A DNA stretch of 64,000 nt, from positions 62,001 through 126,000 of the forward strand of contig CAIYBN010000054.1 in NCBI GenBank assembly GCA_903924465.1, given 5' to 3'. Shown here in pieces: positions 24,178 to 32,262 of the stretch. The notes under the pieces are model-generated. The model was not told the origin of the DNA. It saw only the letters and a list, made by a program, of their open reading frames with translations, and made no database searches. Position 1 is the stretch's first letter. Each line of letters opens with the position of its first letter. Made by a program: the position numbers and the translations under genes. The DNA is from an uncultured Myxococcales bacterium. GTDB taxonomy: Bacteria > Myxococcota_A > UBA9042.

Positions 24178-26262
24178 ATGCAAAAACTGCTCATCGCCAA
24201 TCGCGGAGAAATTGCCTGTCGCGTCGCGCGCGCCGCCAAGTCGCTCGGAATCGCGACGGTCGCCGTGCATTCCGACGTCGATGCGCAGTCGCCGCACGTC
24301 CGTTTGTGCGACGAGGCGGTGCTGATCGGCATCGAAGGCAAGGGCAAGAGTCCCTATCTGGACATTCGCGCATTGCTGTTGGCGGCGGAAACGACGGGCG
24401 CCGATGCGATCCATCCCGGCTACGGCTTTCTGGCGGAACGCGCGGATTTTGCCCGTGAAGTGATCGACGCCGGGCTGACGTGGGTTGGCCCGCCAGCGCT
24501 GGTCATGGAACGCCTGGGGCGCAAGGACGGCGCCAAAGTGCTGGCGCGCTCAATCGGCGTGCCGGTCGTGCCGGGCTTCGAGCTCGGCGTGGTCGGCGGG
24601 CAGTTGCTCGAGGCGGGGACGACGCCTGCTGGCGATGTCGACTTGCTCGGCGTGTGGTTGAACGACGAGGTACCAGAGCAGGGCAAGAAGAAGCCGAGCG
24701 GGGCGCTGCCGGACAAGTTGCAGAAGGCCGTGGATCAAGTGGGCTTTCCGCTGCTGATCAAGGCGGTCGCAGGCGGCGGTGGGCGCGGCATGCGCGTGGT
24801 GCGCGAGGCTGGGACGCTGATTGAGTCGCTGCGCTTGGCAGCGCGGGAAGCGCAGGAAGCCTTTGGCGACGGGACGTTGCTGATCGAGCGCTACATTGAA
24901 CGCGGCCGCCACGTGGAAATCCAGATCCTCGCCGACGCGCACGGTTCCGTGGTGCATCTGGGCGAACGCGACTGTTCCGTGCAGCGGCGGCACCAGAAGT
25001 TGCTGGAAGAGTCGCCGTCGCCTGCGGTCACGCCGGAGATCCGCAATGCGATGGCGCAAGCGGCGGTGCGATTGGCTTCGGCCGTGGGCTATGTTTCGGC
25101 TGGCACAGTGGAATTCCTGCTCGACGACGAGACCGGTCAGTTCTACTTTCTGGAAGTGAACACGCGCATCCAGGTGGAACATCCGGTGACGGAATTGGTC
25201 ACGGGCGTGGATCTGGTGACTTGGCAGCTGTGGATCGCGCGCGGCGTCGCGCTGTCGATTCGCCAGGTGGAAATTCTGCAGACCGGCCACGCGATCGAGG
25301 CGCGGCTGTGCGCGGAAGATCCCAGCCAGAACTTTGCGCCGCAGACGGGCGCGATTTTGCGCTGGACGCCGCCGACGGGCGAGGGCGTGCGGGTGGATCA
25401 CGGCCTGAATGCCCAGGACGCTGTGTCGGTGCACTACGACGCGATGATCGCCAAGATTCTCGCCTGGGGCCCGAACCGCGCGACGGCAAATGCGCGGCTG
25501 GTGCAGGCGCTGAAACAGACGGAAATCCTCGGTTTGCGCACCAACCTTGCGCATCTCTTGCAGGTTCTCCAGGAGCCGGACTTCCTGGCCGGCCAGTTCA
25601 CGACCCGGTACATTGAGTCGCATCCCGTGGCGCCGGAGCCGCTGGTGCCGGATGAAGCGCTGCTTGCGGTCGCGCTGTGGCGGCACGCACCTGGCCTCGT
25701 CAAGCGGTTTCGCAACAACCCGGCGCGCCCGGATGTCTCGGTGCTCGTCCTGCCGGGCGGTCAGACAGTCCACGTGGGCCTGCAGCAGGTCCATGGCCGC
25801 GTCTTCCATTGGGGCGTCGCGCATACGCCGGATCCGCTGCTCGCGGTGCCGCCGCCGACGCCGACGCTCGTGGAATGGCTCGCTGCCGACGACGCCAGCG
25901 TGACGTTTGTGACCCGCAATCAGCGCCAGACCTGGCGGATCGCCGCGGATAGCAAGCGCATTTGGCTGCATGCACCGCAAGGACTCGTGTTCGTCGTGGA
26001 GGAAGGCTCGCTGATGCCGGAGCCGCAACCGCCGGAAGCAGCTGCGGGATCGGTGGTGGCGCAAATCGCCGCCGTCGTCAGTCAAGTGCACGTGGAAGTG
26101 GGCGAGACGGTGGCGGTGGACCAGCCGCTCGTGACGCTGGAGTCCATGAAAATGCTGACGATTCTGAAGGCGCCGCAGGCCGGCGTCGTGCGGTCGATTC
26201 TGGCCGCGGTCGGCGAAAGCGTGGCGGCGGGTGCGGTGCTTGTGGAAGTCGGCGAGCCCTGA
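24178..26262 (+). CDS. Biotin-dependent acyl-CoA carboxylase, biotin carboxylase/BCCP (alpha) subunit
   Basis: A 694-residue alpha subunit combining biotin carboxylase and biotin carrier. The N-terminus QKLLIANRGEIACRVARA is canonical. The ATP-grasp domain shows IKAVAGGGGRGMRVV, then ERYIERGRHVEIQILAD, RDCSVQRRHQKLLEE and FLEVNTRIQVEHPVTE. The C-terminal carrier domain bears ESMKM (biotinylated Lys near residue 655; canonical is EAMKM). Between VPVVPGF and GFPLLIKA there are ~54 residues, about 35 more than usual, with a Lys-rich stretch; an unusual insertion near the ATP-grasp entrance. It follows the beta subunit by 166 bp, a gap that may hold a structured leader. Confidence 0.9.
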   Translation: MQKLLIANRGEIACRVARAAKSLGIATVAVHSDVDAQSPHVRLCDEAVLIGIEGKGKSPYLDIRALLLAAETTGADAIHPGYGFLAERADFAREVIDAGLTWVGPPALVMERLGRKDGAKVLARSIGVPVVPGFELGVVGGQLLEAGTTPAGDVDLLGVWLNDEVPEQGKKKPSGALPDKLQKAVDQVGFPLLIKAVAGGGGRGMRVVREAGTLIESLRLAAREAQEAFGDGTLLIERYIERGRHVEIQILADAHGSVVHLGERDCSVQRRHQKLLEESPSPAVTPEIRNAMAQAAVRLASAVGYVSAGTVEFLLDDETGQFYFLEVNTRIQVEHPVTELVTGVDLVTWQLWIARGVALSIRQVEILQTGHAIEARLCAEDPSQNFAPQTGAILRWTPPTGEGVRVDHGLNAQDAVSVHYDAMIAKILAWGPNRATANARLVQALKQTEILGLRTNLAHLLQVLQEPDFLAGQFTTRYIESHPVAPEPLVPDEALLAVALWRHAPGLVKRFRNNPARPDVSVLVLPGGQTVHVGLQQVHGRVFHWGVAHTPDPLLAVPPPTPTLVEWLAADDASVTFVTRNQRQTWRIAADSKRIWLHAPQGLVFVVEEGSLMPEPQPPEAAAGSVVAQIAAVVSQVHVEVGETVAVDQPLVTLESMKMLTILKAPQAGVVRSILAAVGESVAAGAVLVEVGEP

Positions 26263-26307
26263 CGTCGCGCCACACAACTGGCCGGAAGTCTGGCCGCTGA
26301 GGTTTCC

Positions 26308-27180
26308 ATGTCCCGTCCCGTGATTCTGACTTGTGCTTTGACCGGCGTGCTGACCGATCCGGAAGTTCACCATGTGCCCGTGACGCCTGAGCAAATGGCG
26401 GACCATGCGGAGCAAGCGTGGAATGCCGGCGCGACGATTGTGCACATTCATTTTCGCGATCAGACGCCTGGCTTGGGGCGCATGCCGTCGTGGGAGCCGG
26501 ACGTGGCCAAAGCGATTAGCGACGCGATCCGCGCGCGTTGTCCAAAATTGCTGCAGAATTTTTCAACCGGCGTGATGACCAAGGATATTTCCGGCCCGGT
26601 GGCGTGTCTGGAAGCGGGACGCCCGGAGTTGGCCGCGCTGAACGCCGGCACGCTGAACTACCTGAAATTGCGCGCCAATGCCGAGTGGGCCTGGCCGCCG
26701 ATGGTCTTCGCCAATCCCGTCGAAAAGATTGAGCAATTTGTCGCGGTCATGAACCGCCTGAACATCATTCCGGAGTGCGAATGTTTCGACACCGGCATCG
26801 TCCGCAGCGTCGCCATGTTCCACCAGATGGGTCTGTTGCATGATCCGGTGCACCTGTCGCTGGTGATGGGCGTGTCGTCCGGCATGCCGGCGGATCCGGA
26901 TTGGCTGCCGCTGCTCGTGCGCGAGATGCCCAAGGGCGCGATTTGGCAGACGATTGGCATTGGTCGCACGGAAGTTTGGGCGCTGCATCGGCGTTCAGCG
27001 GAACTGGGCGGGCACGTGCGTACCGGGCTTGAGGACACGTTCTACTTGCCCAACGGCGAGAAGACGGGCTCCAACGGCGCGCTCATCGCCGCTTTGGCCA
27101 AAACGGTGCGCGAAACGGGCAATGAAGTGGCGAGCATTGCGCAGACGCGGGCGCTGCTCGGCCTGCCGGCGATCGCCTAG
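26308..27180 (+). CDS. BKACE-family beta-keto acid cleavage enzyme (DUF849, Kce-like)
   Basis: A 290-residue TIM-barrel enzyme of the BKACE family, founded by the 3-keto-5-aminohexanoate cleavage enzyme of lysine fermentation. Family members condense a beta-keto acid with acetyl-CoA and yield acetoacetate plus a new acyl-CoA, using a divalent metal. Visible motifs: VILTCALTGVLTD at the N-terminus, GATIVHIHFRDQ with the metal His pair (HIH), NFSTGVMTKD, ECECFDTGIVRSV and GMSSG-like VMGVSSGMPADPDWL, then HVRTGLEDTFYLPNGEKTGSN near the C-terminus. It follows the carboxylase genes by 45 bp. The actual keto acid is unknown; the context points to acyl-CoA or branched-chain catabolism. Confidence 0.85.
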   Translation: MSRPVILTCALTGVLTDPEVHHVPVTPEQMADHAEQAWNAGATIVHIHFRDQTPGLGRMPSWEPDVAKAISDAIRARCPKLLQNFSTGVMTKDISGPVACLEAGRPELAALNAGTLNYLKLRANAEWAWPPMVFANPVEKIEQFVAVMNRLNIIPECECFDTGIVRSVAMFHQMGLLHDPVHLSLVMGVSSGMPADPDWLPLLVREMPKGAIWQTIGIGRTEVWALHRRSAELGGHVRTGLEDTFYLPNGEKTGSNGALIAALAKTVRETGNEVASIAQTRALLGLPAIA

Positions 27181-27183
27181 CGT

Positions 27184-28266
27184 ATGCACGCGCGGTGGGC
27201 GGTGCTCGCGTGCCTGCTGGCGTGCCAGCGCACGCCTGAGACGGAGATCCTGCCGCGCCCGGTGCCACCGCCGCCGCCCGTTGTGGAGTTGGACGAGCCG
27301 GAACCGGCGACGGCGACGCAGCAGCAGGAAGTGCCGCTGCCGCAACCCGCGACGGATTTCTTCGATTTCAGCGACGGTCGGCCGCGGACCGGCGATTATC
27401 TGATCTGGCACCGCGCCGACGACTACCAGCCGGACACGACGTATTGGCTGTCCGTGCAGGCGACGTCAACGGAATGGCTGGGCCAGCAGGATGGCCTGTG
27501 GATCGCTGCGCGGGACACGATCTGGCACTGGCAGCCGACGCTGAACGATCTGCCAGTCTGTGCGCTGCTCGCGTGTGAAGCAGACGTGCCGCGTTGCAAG
27601 CCGATGGCGAAGACGGGCGCGGGCACCGTCGACGAAGCGGCTTGGGAGGATCTGCTGACGGCGCGTTCCGTACCGGTGGGACCGCGGCTGCCGTCGGTGG
27701 CGGCGACGGGGCTGGGGGCGAAGTCGTTGCACGAAACCTGGCTGCCGCTGGCGGTGGTCAACGGCACGCTCGTGGTCAGGGTCGAGACGCATTGGCGGCT
27801 GTGCGATGGTGGCGGCGGCGGGCGAGTGCAAGTGAAGACGTTGACGCCGCCGATGCCGACGATGGCGCCGTTCTTCAAGTTCGCGACCAGCGTTCCTGCA
27901 GAGTTGCGCGCGCTCGGCGGAACGACGCCGCCGGTCTGGGGCGGCATCCACCAGGGTATCGACGACGAGGGGCGCTGGCATATTCACGAGGAGTGGCTCG
28001 TGCCGCTGCCGGCGGAAGTGTCGGAGGTCTCCGTCGAGGCGCTCTACAGCAACACCCGGCTGCCGGCCGAACGCCTGCCAAGTGGTCTGTCGTCCGGTGC
28101 CCGTGAATCGCCGTCGCTCAAAGGCGCGACGATCGCCAAAGGCGCAGCGGAAGGCGATGCGACGCGTTGGGGCTGGTCGCGCATTCGCGTCCCAGGCCCG
28201 GCGCGTGAGGTGCTGCGGCAAGCGTTTGTCGGCGATGTGGGGGCCAGACCGCGCAAGCAGCCGTGA
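27184..28266 (+). CDS. Predicted lipoprotein of unknown function
   Basis: A 360-residue protein that starts 3 bases after the stop of the BKACE gene. The N-terminus ARWAVLACLLACQR contains two possible lipobox cysteines (Cys10 or Cys14), then a Pro-rich spacer (PRPVPPPPPVVELDEPEP). The body has mixed strands and motifs such as TGDYLIWHRADDYQPD and IHQGIDDEGRWHIHEEWLVPLPAE, which match no family I can name. Although contiguous with the catabolic operon, a lipoprotein is not an obvious partner; it may merely share the transcript. Confidence 0.6.
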   Translation: MHARWAVLACLLACQRTPETEILPRPVPPPPPVVELDEPEPATATQQQEVPLPQPATDFFDFSDGRPRTGDYLIWHRADDYQPDTTYWLSVQATSTEWLGQQDGLWIAARDTIWHWQPTLNDLPVCALLACEADVPRCKPMAKTGAGTVDEAAWEDLLTARSVPVGPRLPSVAATGLGAKSLHETWLPLAVVNGTLVVRVETHWRLCDGGGGGRVQVKTLTPPMPTMAPFFKFATSVPAELRALGGTTPPVWGGIHQGIDDEGRWHIHEEWLVPLPAEVSEVSVEALYSNTRLPAERLPSGLSSGARESPSLKGATIAKGAAEGDATRWGWSRIRVPGPAREVLRQAFVGDVGARPRKQP

Positions 28267-28335
28267 CCCGAGTCTATGCCTTTGGCCGCGGATCTGGCAG
28301 GCTTGCAGCCGATTGGCTCGGCCTGAGGAGGCAAC

Positions 28336-29505
28336 ATGTGGCGTTCGAAATTCCGACAGCAACTGGCCACGATCGCGCTCGCAGCTGCTTTTGCGGGGTG
28401 TGGCGGCGCGCGCAGTCAAGTAGTGGCAAATGCCTCTGAACCGACGGTGGCGGACCGTGCGGCGGAAGCGGGGCAGCTGCTGGAACAAGCGCGTCTTCAA
28501 GCGGTTGCGAAGCATAGCGCCGTTCTGGTCTTGTTGCAGGCGGACTGGTGCCAGCCGTGCAATGAACTGCAGTTCCGGGTGCTGGACACCAACGAGGGCA
28601 AGGCGCTCGCCGAAAAGCACGTTCTCGTAGCGCTGGATTTTGACAAGCCGCTTGGCGGCGCGGTGGCGAGTCAGCTGCATGTACTCGGGCTGCCGACCAC
28701 GTTGGTGTTGCGTCCGGTAGGGAACCACCTGCAGGAATACGCGCGGATCGAGGGGTTTGACCAACCCGATGCCTATCGCTCGGCGCTGGCTTTGGCGCTG
28801 GGCCGGGCCAATCCGGCGCCGCAGGGTTGTGCCAACGCCGAGGATCGGCCCCTTGACGCCTCACGGCCTGCGCCGCTGTTGATCGCGGATGCGGAATGTC
28901 TGGCGATGCAATTGTCCACGGAGCGCGGCGAGGCGGCGGCCACGCACTTGCATGGCCTTTTCGACGACGCAGCACAGTTGGCGAAGGCCGCGCAATGGCC
29001 TCAGGAACTTCGTGAACGGTTGATCGTCGTTGGCCAGTCGTTGGGGCGTTTTGACAGCCGTGTGGCGCAGAATCAGGCTCGGGCGGCGACGCTCTTTGGC
29101 GGGCTGGCGACATGGCCCGGGACGCCGCAACTGGCTGTGCCCGGGCTGGTGTTTTGGCAGGCGCGCTGTCTGGCCAAGGCGGGCGACGGGCAGGGGGCGG
29201 AACGCGTGCTGGACGCCCACGTGGCCAAGGCGAACGGCTCGACCGTTGCGCGGTTGTTGGCCGCCGATGTGATGGTCCACGAGCACGTCGCGCCCGGACG
29301 TGCCAAAGCGTTGCTGGTCGAGATTCTCAACGCAGATCCCGGCGATCACTGGGCGCACTACCTCGCAGGCGAGTTGGCGACGCAAATGGGCGATCGCGAC
29401 AGCGCGCGCAAGCACCTGGCAACGGCGAATCAACTGAAGCCGGGCGTCGCGCTCTACATCCGCCACTATTTGCGGCTGAGCGGCGACGCGAAGCGGGTTG
29501 AATAG
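28336..29505 (+). CDS. Thioredoxin-like lipoprotein with C-terminal helical repeats
   Basis: A 389-residue lipoprotein. Lipobox AFAGC with Cys22. A thioredoxin-fold domain follows: AVLVLLQADWCQPCNELQF with the active-site WCQPC (Cys72 and Cys75), then VLVALDFDKPLGG and GLPTTLVLRP with the conserved cis-Pro. The C-terminal half (residues ~150-389) is Ala/Leu-rich helical with TPR-like turns, such as VEILNADPGDHWAHYLAGELATQMGDRDSARKHL. It is probably a periplasmic thiol oxidoreductase or disulfide reductase anchored to a membrane. The cysteine-rich secreted proteins nearby would be possible clients. It starts 69 bases after the previous lipoprotein gene. Confidence 0.8.
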   Translation: MWRSKFRQQLATIALAAAFAGCGGARSQVVANASEPTVADRAAEAGQLLEQARLQAVAKHSAVLVLLQADWCQPCNELQFRVLDTNEGKALAEKHVLVALDFDKPLGGAVASQLHVLGLPTTLVLRPVGNHLQEYARIEGFDQPDAYRSALALALGRANPAPQGCANAEDRPLDASRPAPLLIADAECLAMQLSTERGEAAATHLHGLFDDAAQLAKAAQWPQELRERLIVVGQSLGRFDSRVAQNQARAATLFGGLATWPGTPQLAVPGLVFWQARCLAKAGDGQGAERVLDAHVAKANGSTVARLLAADVMVHEHVAPGRAKALLVEILNADPGDHWAHYLAGELATQMGDRDSARKHLATANQLKPGVALYIRHYLRLSGDAKRVE

Positions 29506-29513
29506 CCCGCGAT

Positions 29514-29572
29514 CCACCGCTTCTGGCGCATTTCTGCGTTGCTGCGCCTTGAACTGCCTCCAGAAACGGCGG
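29514..29572. repeat. Intergenic repeat R1, copy 3 (lacks the inner hairpin)
   Basis: 59-bp version of R1. The outer inverted ends CCACCGCTTCTGG (29514-29526) and CCAGAAACGGCGG (29560-29572) are present with the CGCATTTC and CTTGAACTGC shoulders, but the inner ~55-bp hairpin found in copies 1 and 2 is absent. Confidence 0.75.
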
Positions 29573-29711
29573 CCGCGGAAAATTCGATGGTTGCTGTGCA
29601 GGCTGACCTCGGTCGTGGACCAAGCCATGCTGAGTTGACCGCGGAATTCGCTCAGCGCGTATACCCGCGGACGTCGGATGCTGCTACCCTCCAGGCCCTT
29701 GGAGGTGCGGA

Positions 29712-31172
29712 ATGCGGCAGGCAGTTTGGTTTCTGATGGCAGCTGCGTTGGGCCTGGCTGCATGCGGCAGCAAAGCCGCAGACACAGGCAGTCCAACCGA
29801 TGGCGCCGACACGGCGGTGGATATTGCTGCCGACGTCAGTCCGACGGGTTGCAGCGCGTGCACGGTCAGCCAATTTTGCGCACCGGAGACCAACACCTGC
29901 CGGGATCGCGTCGACGAGACCACGGCGGCTGAGCAACGTACCGGCTGCGCGTTCACGGCGGGTGACAAGGCAGATCGGACGATTGGTAAGGAATGGCCGG
30001 TAGGTGACGCGATTCCCATCAAGCACTTTATCATTGTCATGATGGAAAACCGTTCATTTGACAGCTATTTTGGCGCAGGCAAGCAGTTTGGTTTGGACGT
30101 CGACGGCTTTCCGGCCGGGGCCAGCAACCCAGACGCGACGGGCAAGGCAGTTCCCGTCTTCCACAACGTCGACGCCTGCATCAATGACGTCGCCCACGCC
30201 TGGACCGCAACGCACAAGCAGGTCGATGGCGGCAAGATGGACGGCTTCGTCACGACGAACGATCCCAACGGCGCGCGGGCCATGGGCTACTTTGACGGCA
30301 GCGATCTGCTTTTCTACTACGGCGTGGCCAAAACTTTCGGCATCTCGGACAACAACCACTGCTCGGTGCAAGGTCCGACCTGGATCAACCGCCTGTTCTT
30401 CGCCTCAGCGACGAGCTTCGGCCTGACCGCCAACAAGCTGCCGGATGCCACGGTCATGACGGAACACGCGAATCAGCTGATTCTCGCGGAATTGGATCAA
30501 GCCGGCGCCGATTGGCGCGTGTACAAGACGGATCTGAGTGAATTCATGCTCTATCCGGACTACATCAGCCAGGACAAGAACGCCGCGCGGTTGCTCACGG
30601 TGGAGGATTTCTTCACGGACGCCGCGGCCGGCACGCTGCCCGCGGTCGCTTTTGTCCAGCCGAGCTTCAGCACCGCGGGCGCCAGTCGCAACGATGAACA
30701 TCCGCCGGGCACGCCGTACACCGGCGAGCAGTGGACCCACAAGCTCGTGACAGCGCTGATGGCGAGTCCAAATTGGAAGGATTCCGTGTACATCCAGACG
30801 TACGACGAACATGGCGGATTCTACGACCACGCCGTGCCGCCGGCCGCCTGCAAGCCGGACGACATGGCGCCGCAACTGCTGGCCTCCGACGTGAAGGCGG
30901 AATTCGACGCGATGGGCGTCCGTGTGCCGCTGCTGGTCATTTCGCCGTGGTCCAAGCCGGGGTACGTGTCCCACATCGCTACGGAAAACACGTCGATTTT
31001 GCGGCTGGTAGAAGCGCGTTTTGGCCTGGGGGCGATGACCGCCCGCGACGCGAATGCATGGCCGCTATTGGACTTCTTTGATTTCAGCAAGCGCTCGTTT
31101 GAGACGCCGCCGGCCGTGCCGGAGCCGAAACCCATGACGGACGTCATTGCGGCGTGCGTGAAGAAATTCTAG
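29712..31172 (+). CDS. Phosphoesterase / phospholipase C-type lipoprotein
   Basis: A 486-residue predicted lipoprotein (signal AAALGLAACGS with Cys17) of the phosphoesterase family that contains bacterial phospholipases C and AcpA-type acid phosphatases. Typical motifs: IKHFIIVMMENRSFDSYFGA at residues ~97-116 with the metal/nucleophile region, WTHKLVTALMASPNWKDSVYIQTYDEHGGFYDHAVPP, and VPLLVISPWSKPGYVSH with the C-terminal catalytic His environment. A small Cys-rich insert (TGCSACTVSQFCAPETNTC) follows the lipobox. It probably acts on phospholipids or phosphate esters at the cell surface. The ATG at 29712 is preceded by GGAGGTG. Single gene; R1 copy 3 lies upstream. Confidence 0.85.
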   Translation: MRQAVWFLMAAALGLAACGSKAADTGSPTDGADTAVDIAADVSPTGCSACTVSQFCAPETNTCRDRVDETTAAEQRTGCAFTAGDKADRTIGKEWPVGDAIPIKHFIIVMMENRSFDSYFGAGKQFGLDVDGFPAGASNPDATGKAVPVFHNVDACINDVAHAWTATHKQVDGGKMDGFVTTNDPNGARAMGYFDGSDLLFYYGVAKTFGISDNNHCSVQGPTWINRLFFASATSFGLTANKLPDATVMTEHANQLILAELDQAGADWRVYKTDLSEFMLYPDYISQDKNAARLLTVEDFFTDAAAGTLPAVAFVQPSFSTAGASRNDEHPPGTPYTGEQWTHKLVTALMASPNWKDSVYIQTYDEHGGFYDHAVPPAACKPDDMAPQLLASDVKAEFDAMGVRVPLLVISPWSKPGYVSHIATENTSILRLVEARFGLGAMTARDANAWPLLDFFDFSKRSFETPPAVPEPKPMTDVIAACVKKF

Positions 31173-31258
31173 CCTGACAAGTCGCAAACTCATGGTTGGG
31201 TGTGCGGTTTGGACTTCAAGCACTTTGCACGTGCGCGTGCCGTTGGTATCGTAGCTGC

Positions 31259-32185
31259 ATGGTCGACCTCGCCTTCGCCACCGCCGCCCGTTTCGCCGAC
31301 GGGAGCGTGCGAACTGCGCGATGTTTGACGGCATTGTGCTGCGTCTGGTTTGCCTTGTTCGCGACGCCAGTTCACGCGGCGGAAAACGCGGATGGCGCAG
31401 ATTTGCGCAAAGCGGAAGCAGCGGCGACAGAAGCGAAAGTGTTCTTCAAGGCTGGCCTGTTCGACAAGGCGTCCGCCAAGTTCATGGAAGCCTACGCGAT
31501 TTCCAAGCGACCCTCGCTGATGTACAACGCGGCACGCGCGTACGAGGAAGGCAGCAACTTTCGCGAATCCGTGGCATTGTTGAAGCATTACCGAGATTTG
31601 CAGGATGTAGGCGTCGACGGCAAGCGCGACGCTGACGAACGGATCGCGCGCATGGAAGGCGTGCTGCGGCAACAGGCGGCGGACGAGGCGAGGAAGATCG
31701 ACGACGCGCGCCGGGAGTCGACACGTCTGGCGGCTGAACAGAAGAAGCGCGAGGACGCGGATCGGGCCGAGCGCGAGCGCCTGGAACGCGCGCGGGTGTC
31801 GCCGTTGCCGGAAGATGTCACTGCGACGGTCGCTGCCCCCAAGAGTCGCAAAGTGTCCTGGCCGCTCGTCATCGGCGCGCTGGGGGCGGGTCTGATCGCC
31901 GGCGGTGCCTACGCGGAGGCGCTCTACGAGGCGAACAATGCCCGTTCCATGACGATCGCCGATCAATCCGACGTCAACACCTACCTCGCACATGTCAGTG
32001 ATGCCAAGACATTTCAGGCGGTTGCGATTGCTGGTGCCGTCGTTGGCGCCGGCCTGGCTGGTTGGGCCGTCTTGGACTGGTGGCGTTCCTCTTCAGATCG
32101 TGAAGAAAAATTGCCAACCCAGTCGTCCGTCAGCGTGTTTCCTGCGCCGGGAGGCGGTATGCTTAGCTTGCGGGGATCGTTCTAG
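31259..32185 (+). CDS. Secreted or membrane-anchored TPR protein
   Basis: A 308-residue protein. N-terminal signal or anchor (TALCCVWFALFATPVHAAE), then a tetratricopeptide region: AKVFFKAGLFDKASAKFMEAYAISKRPSLMYNAARAYEE and a second helix pair. A charged coiled-coil-like stretch at residues ~130-190 (DEARKIDDARRESTRLAAEQKKREDADRAERER) follows. Two hydrophobic segments near the C-terminus (WPLVIGALGAGLIAGGAYAEA and AVAIAGAVVGAGLAGWAVL) are likely transmembrane. This layout is common in myxobacterial proteins with unknown role. The start at 31259 is the first Met after an alternative ATG 63 bases upstream; no strong ribosome binding site distinguishes them. Confidence 0.6.
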   Translation: MVDLAFATAARFADGSVRTARCLTALCCVWFALFATPVHAAENADGADLRKAEAAATEAKVFFKAGLFDKASAKFMEAYAISKRPSLMYNAARAYEEGSNFRESVALLKHYRDLQDVGVDGKRDADERIARMEGVLRQQAADEARKIDDARRESTRLAAEQKKREDADRAERERLERARVSPLPEDVTATVAAPKSRKVSWPLVIGALGAGLIAGGAYAEALYEANNARSMTIADQSDVNTYLAHVSDAKTFQAVAIAGAVVGAGLAGWAVLDWWRSSSDREEKLPTQSSVSVFPAPGGGMLSLRGSF

Positions 32186-32262
32186 ACCGAGCGATTCGTG
32201 CGACTGCCGTGGCCAATCGCGCCACAGCCTTGCAGACCGGCGATCTTGGGTATCAGGTGCAA

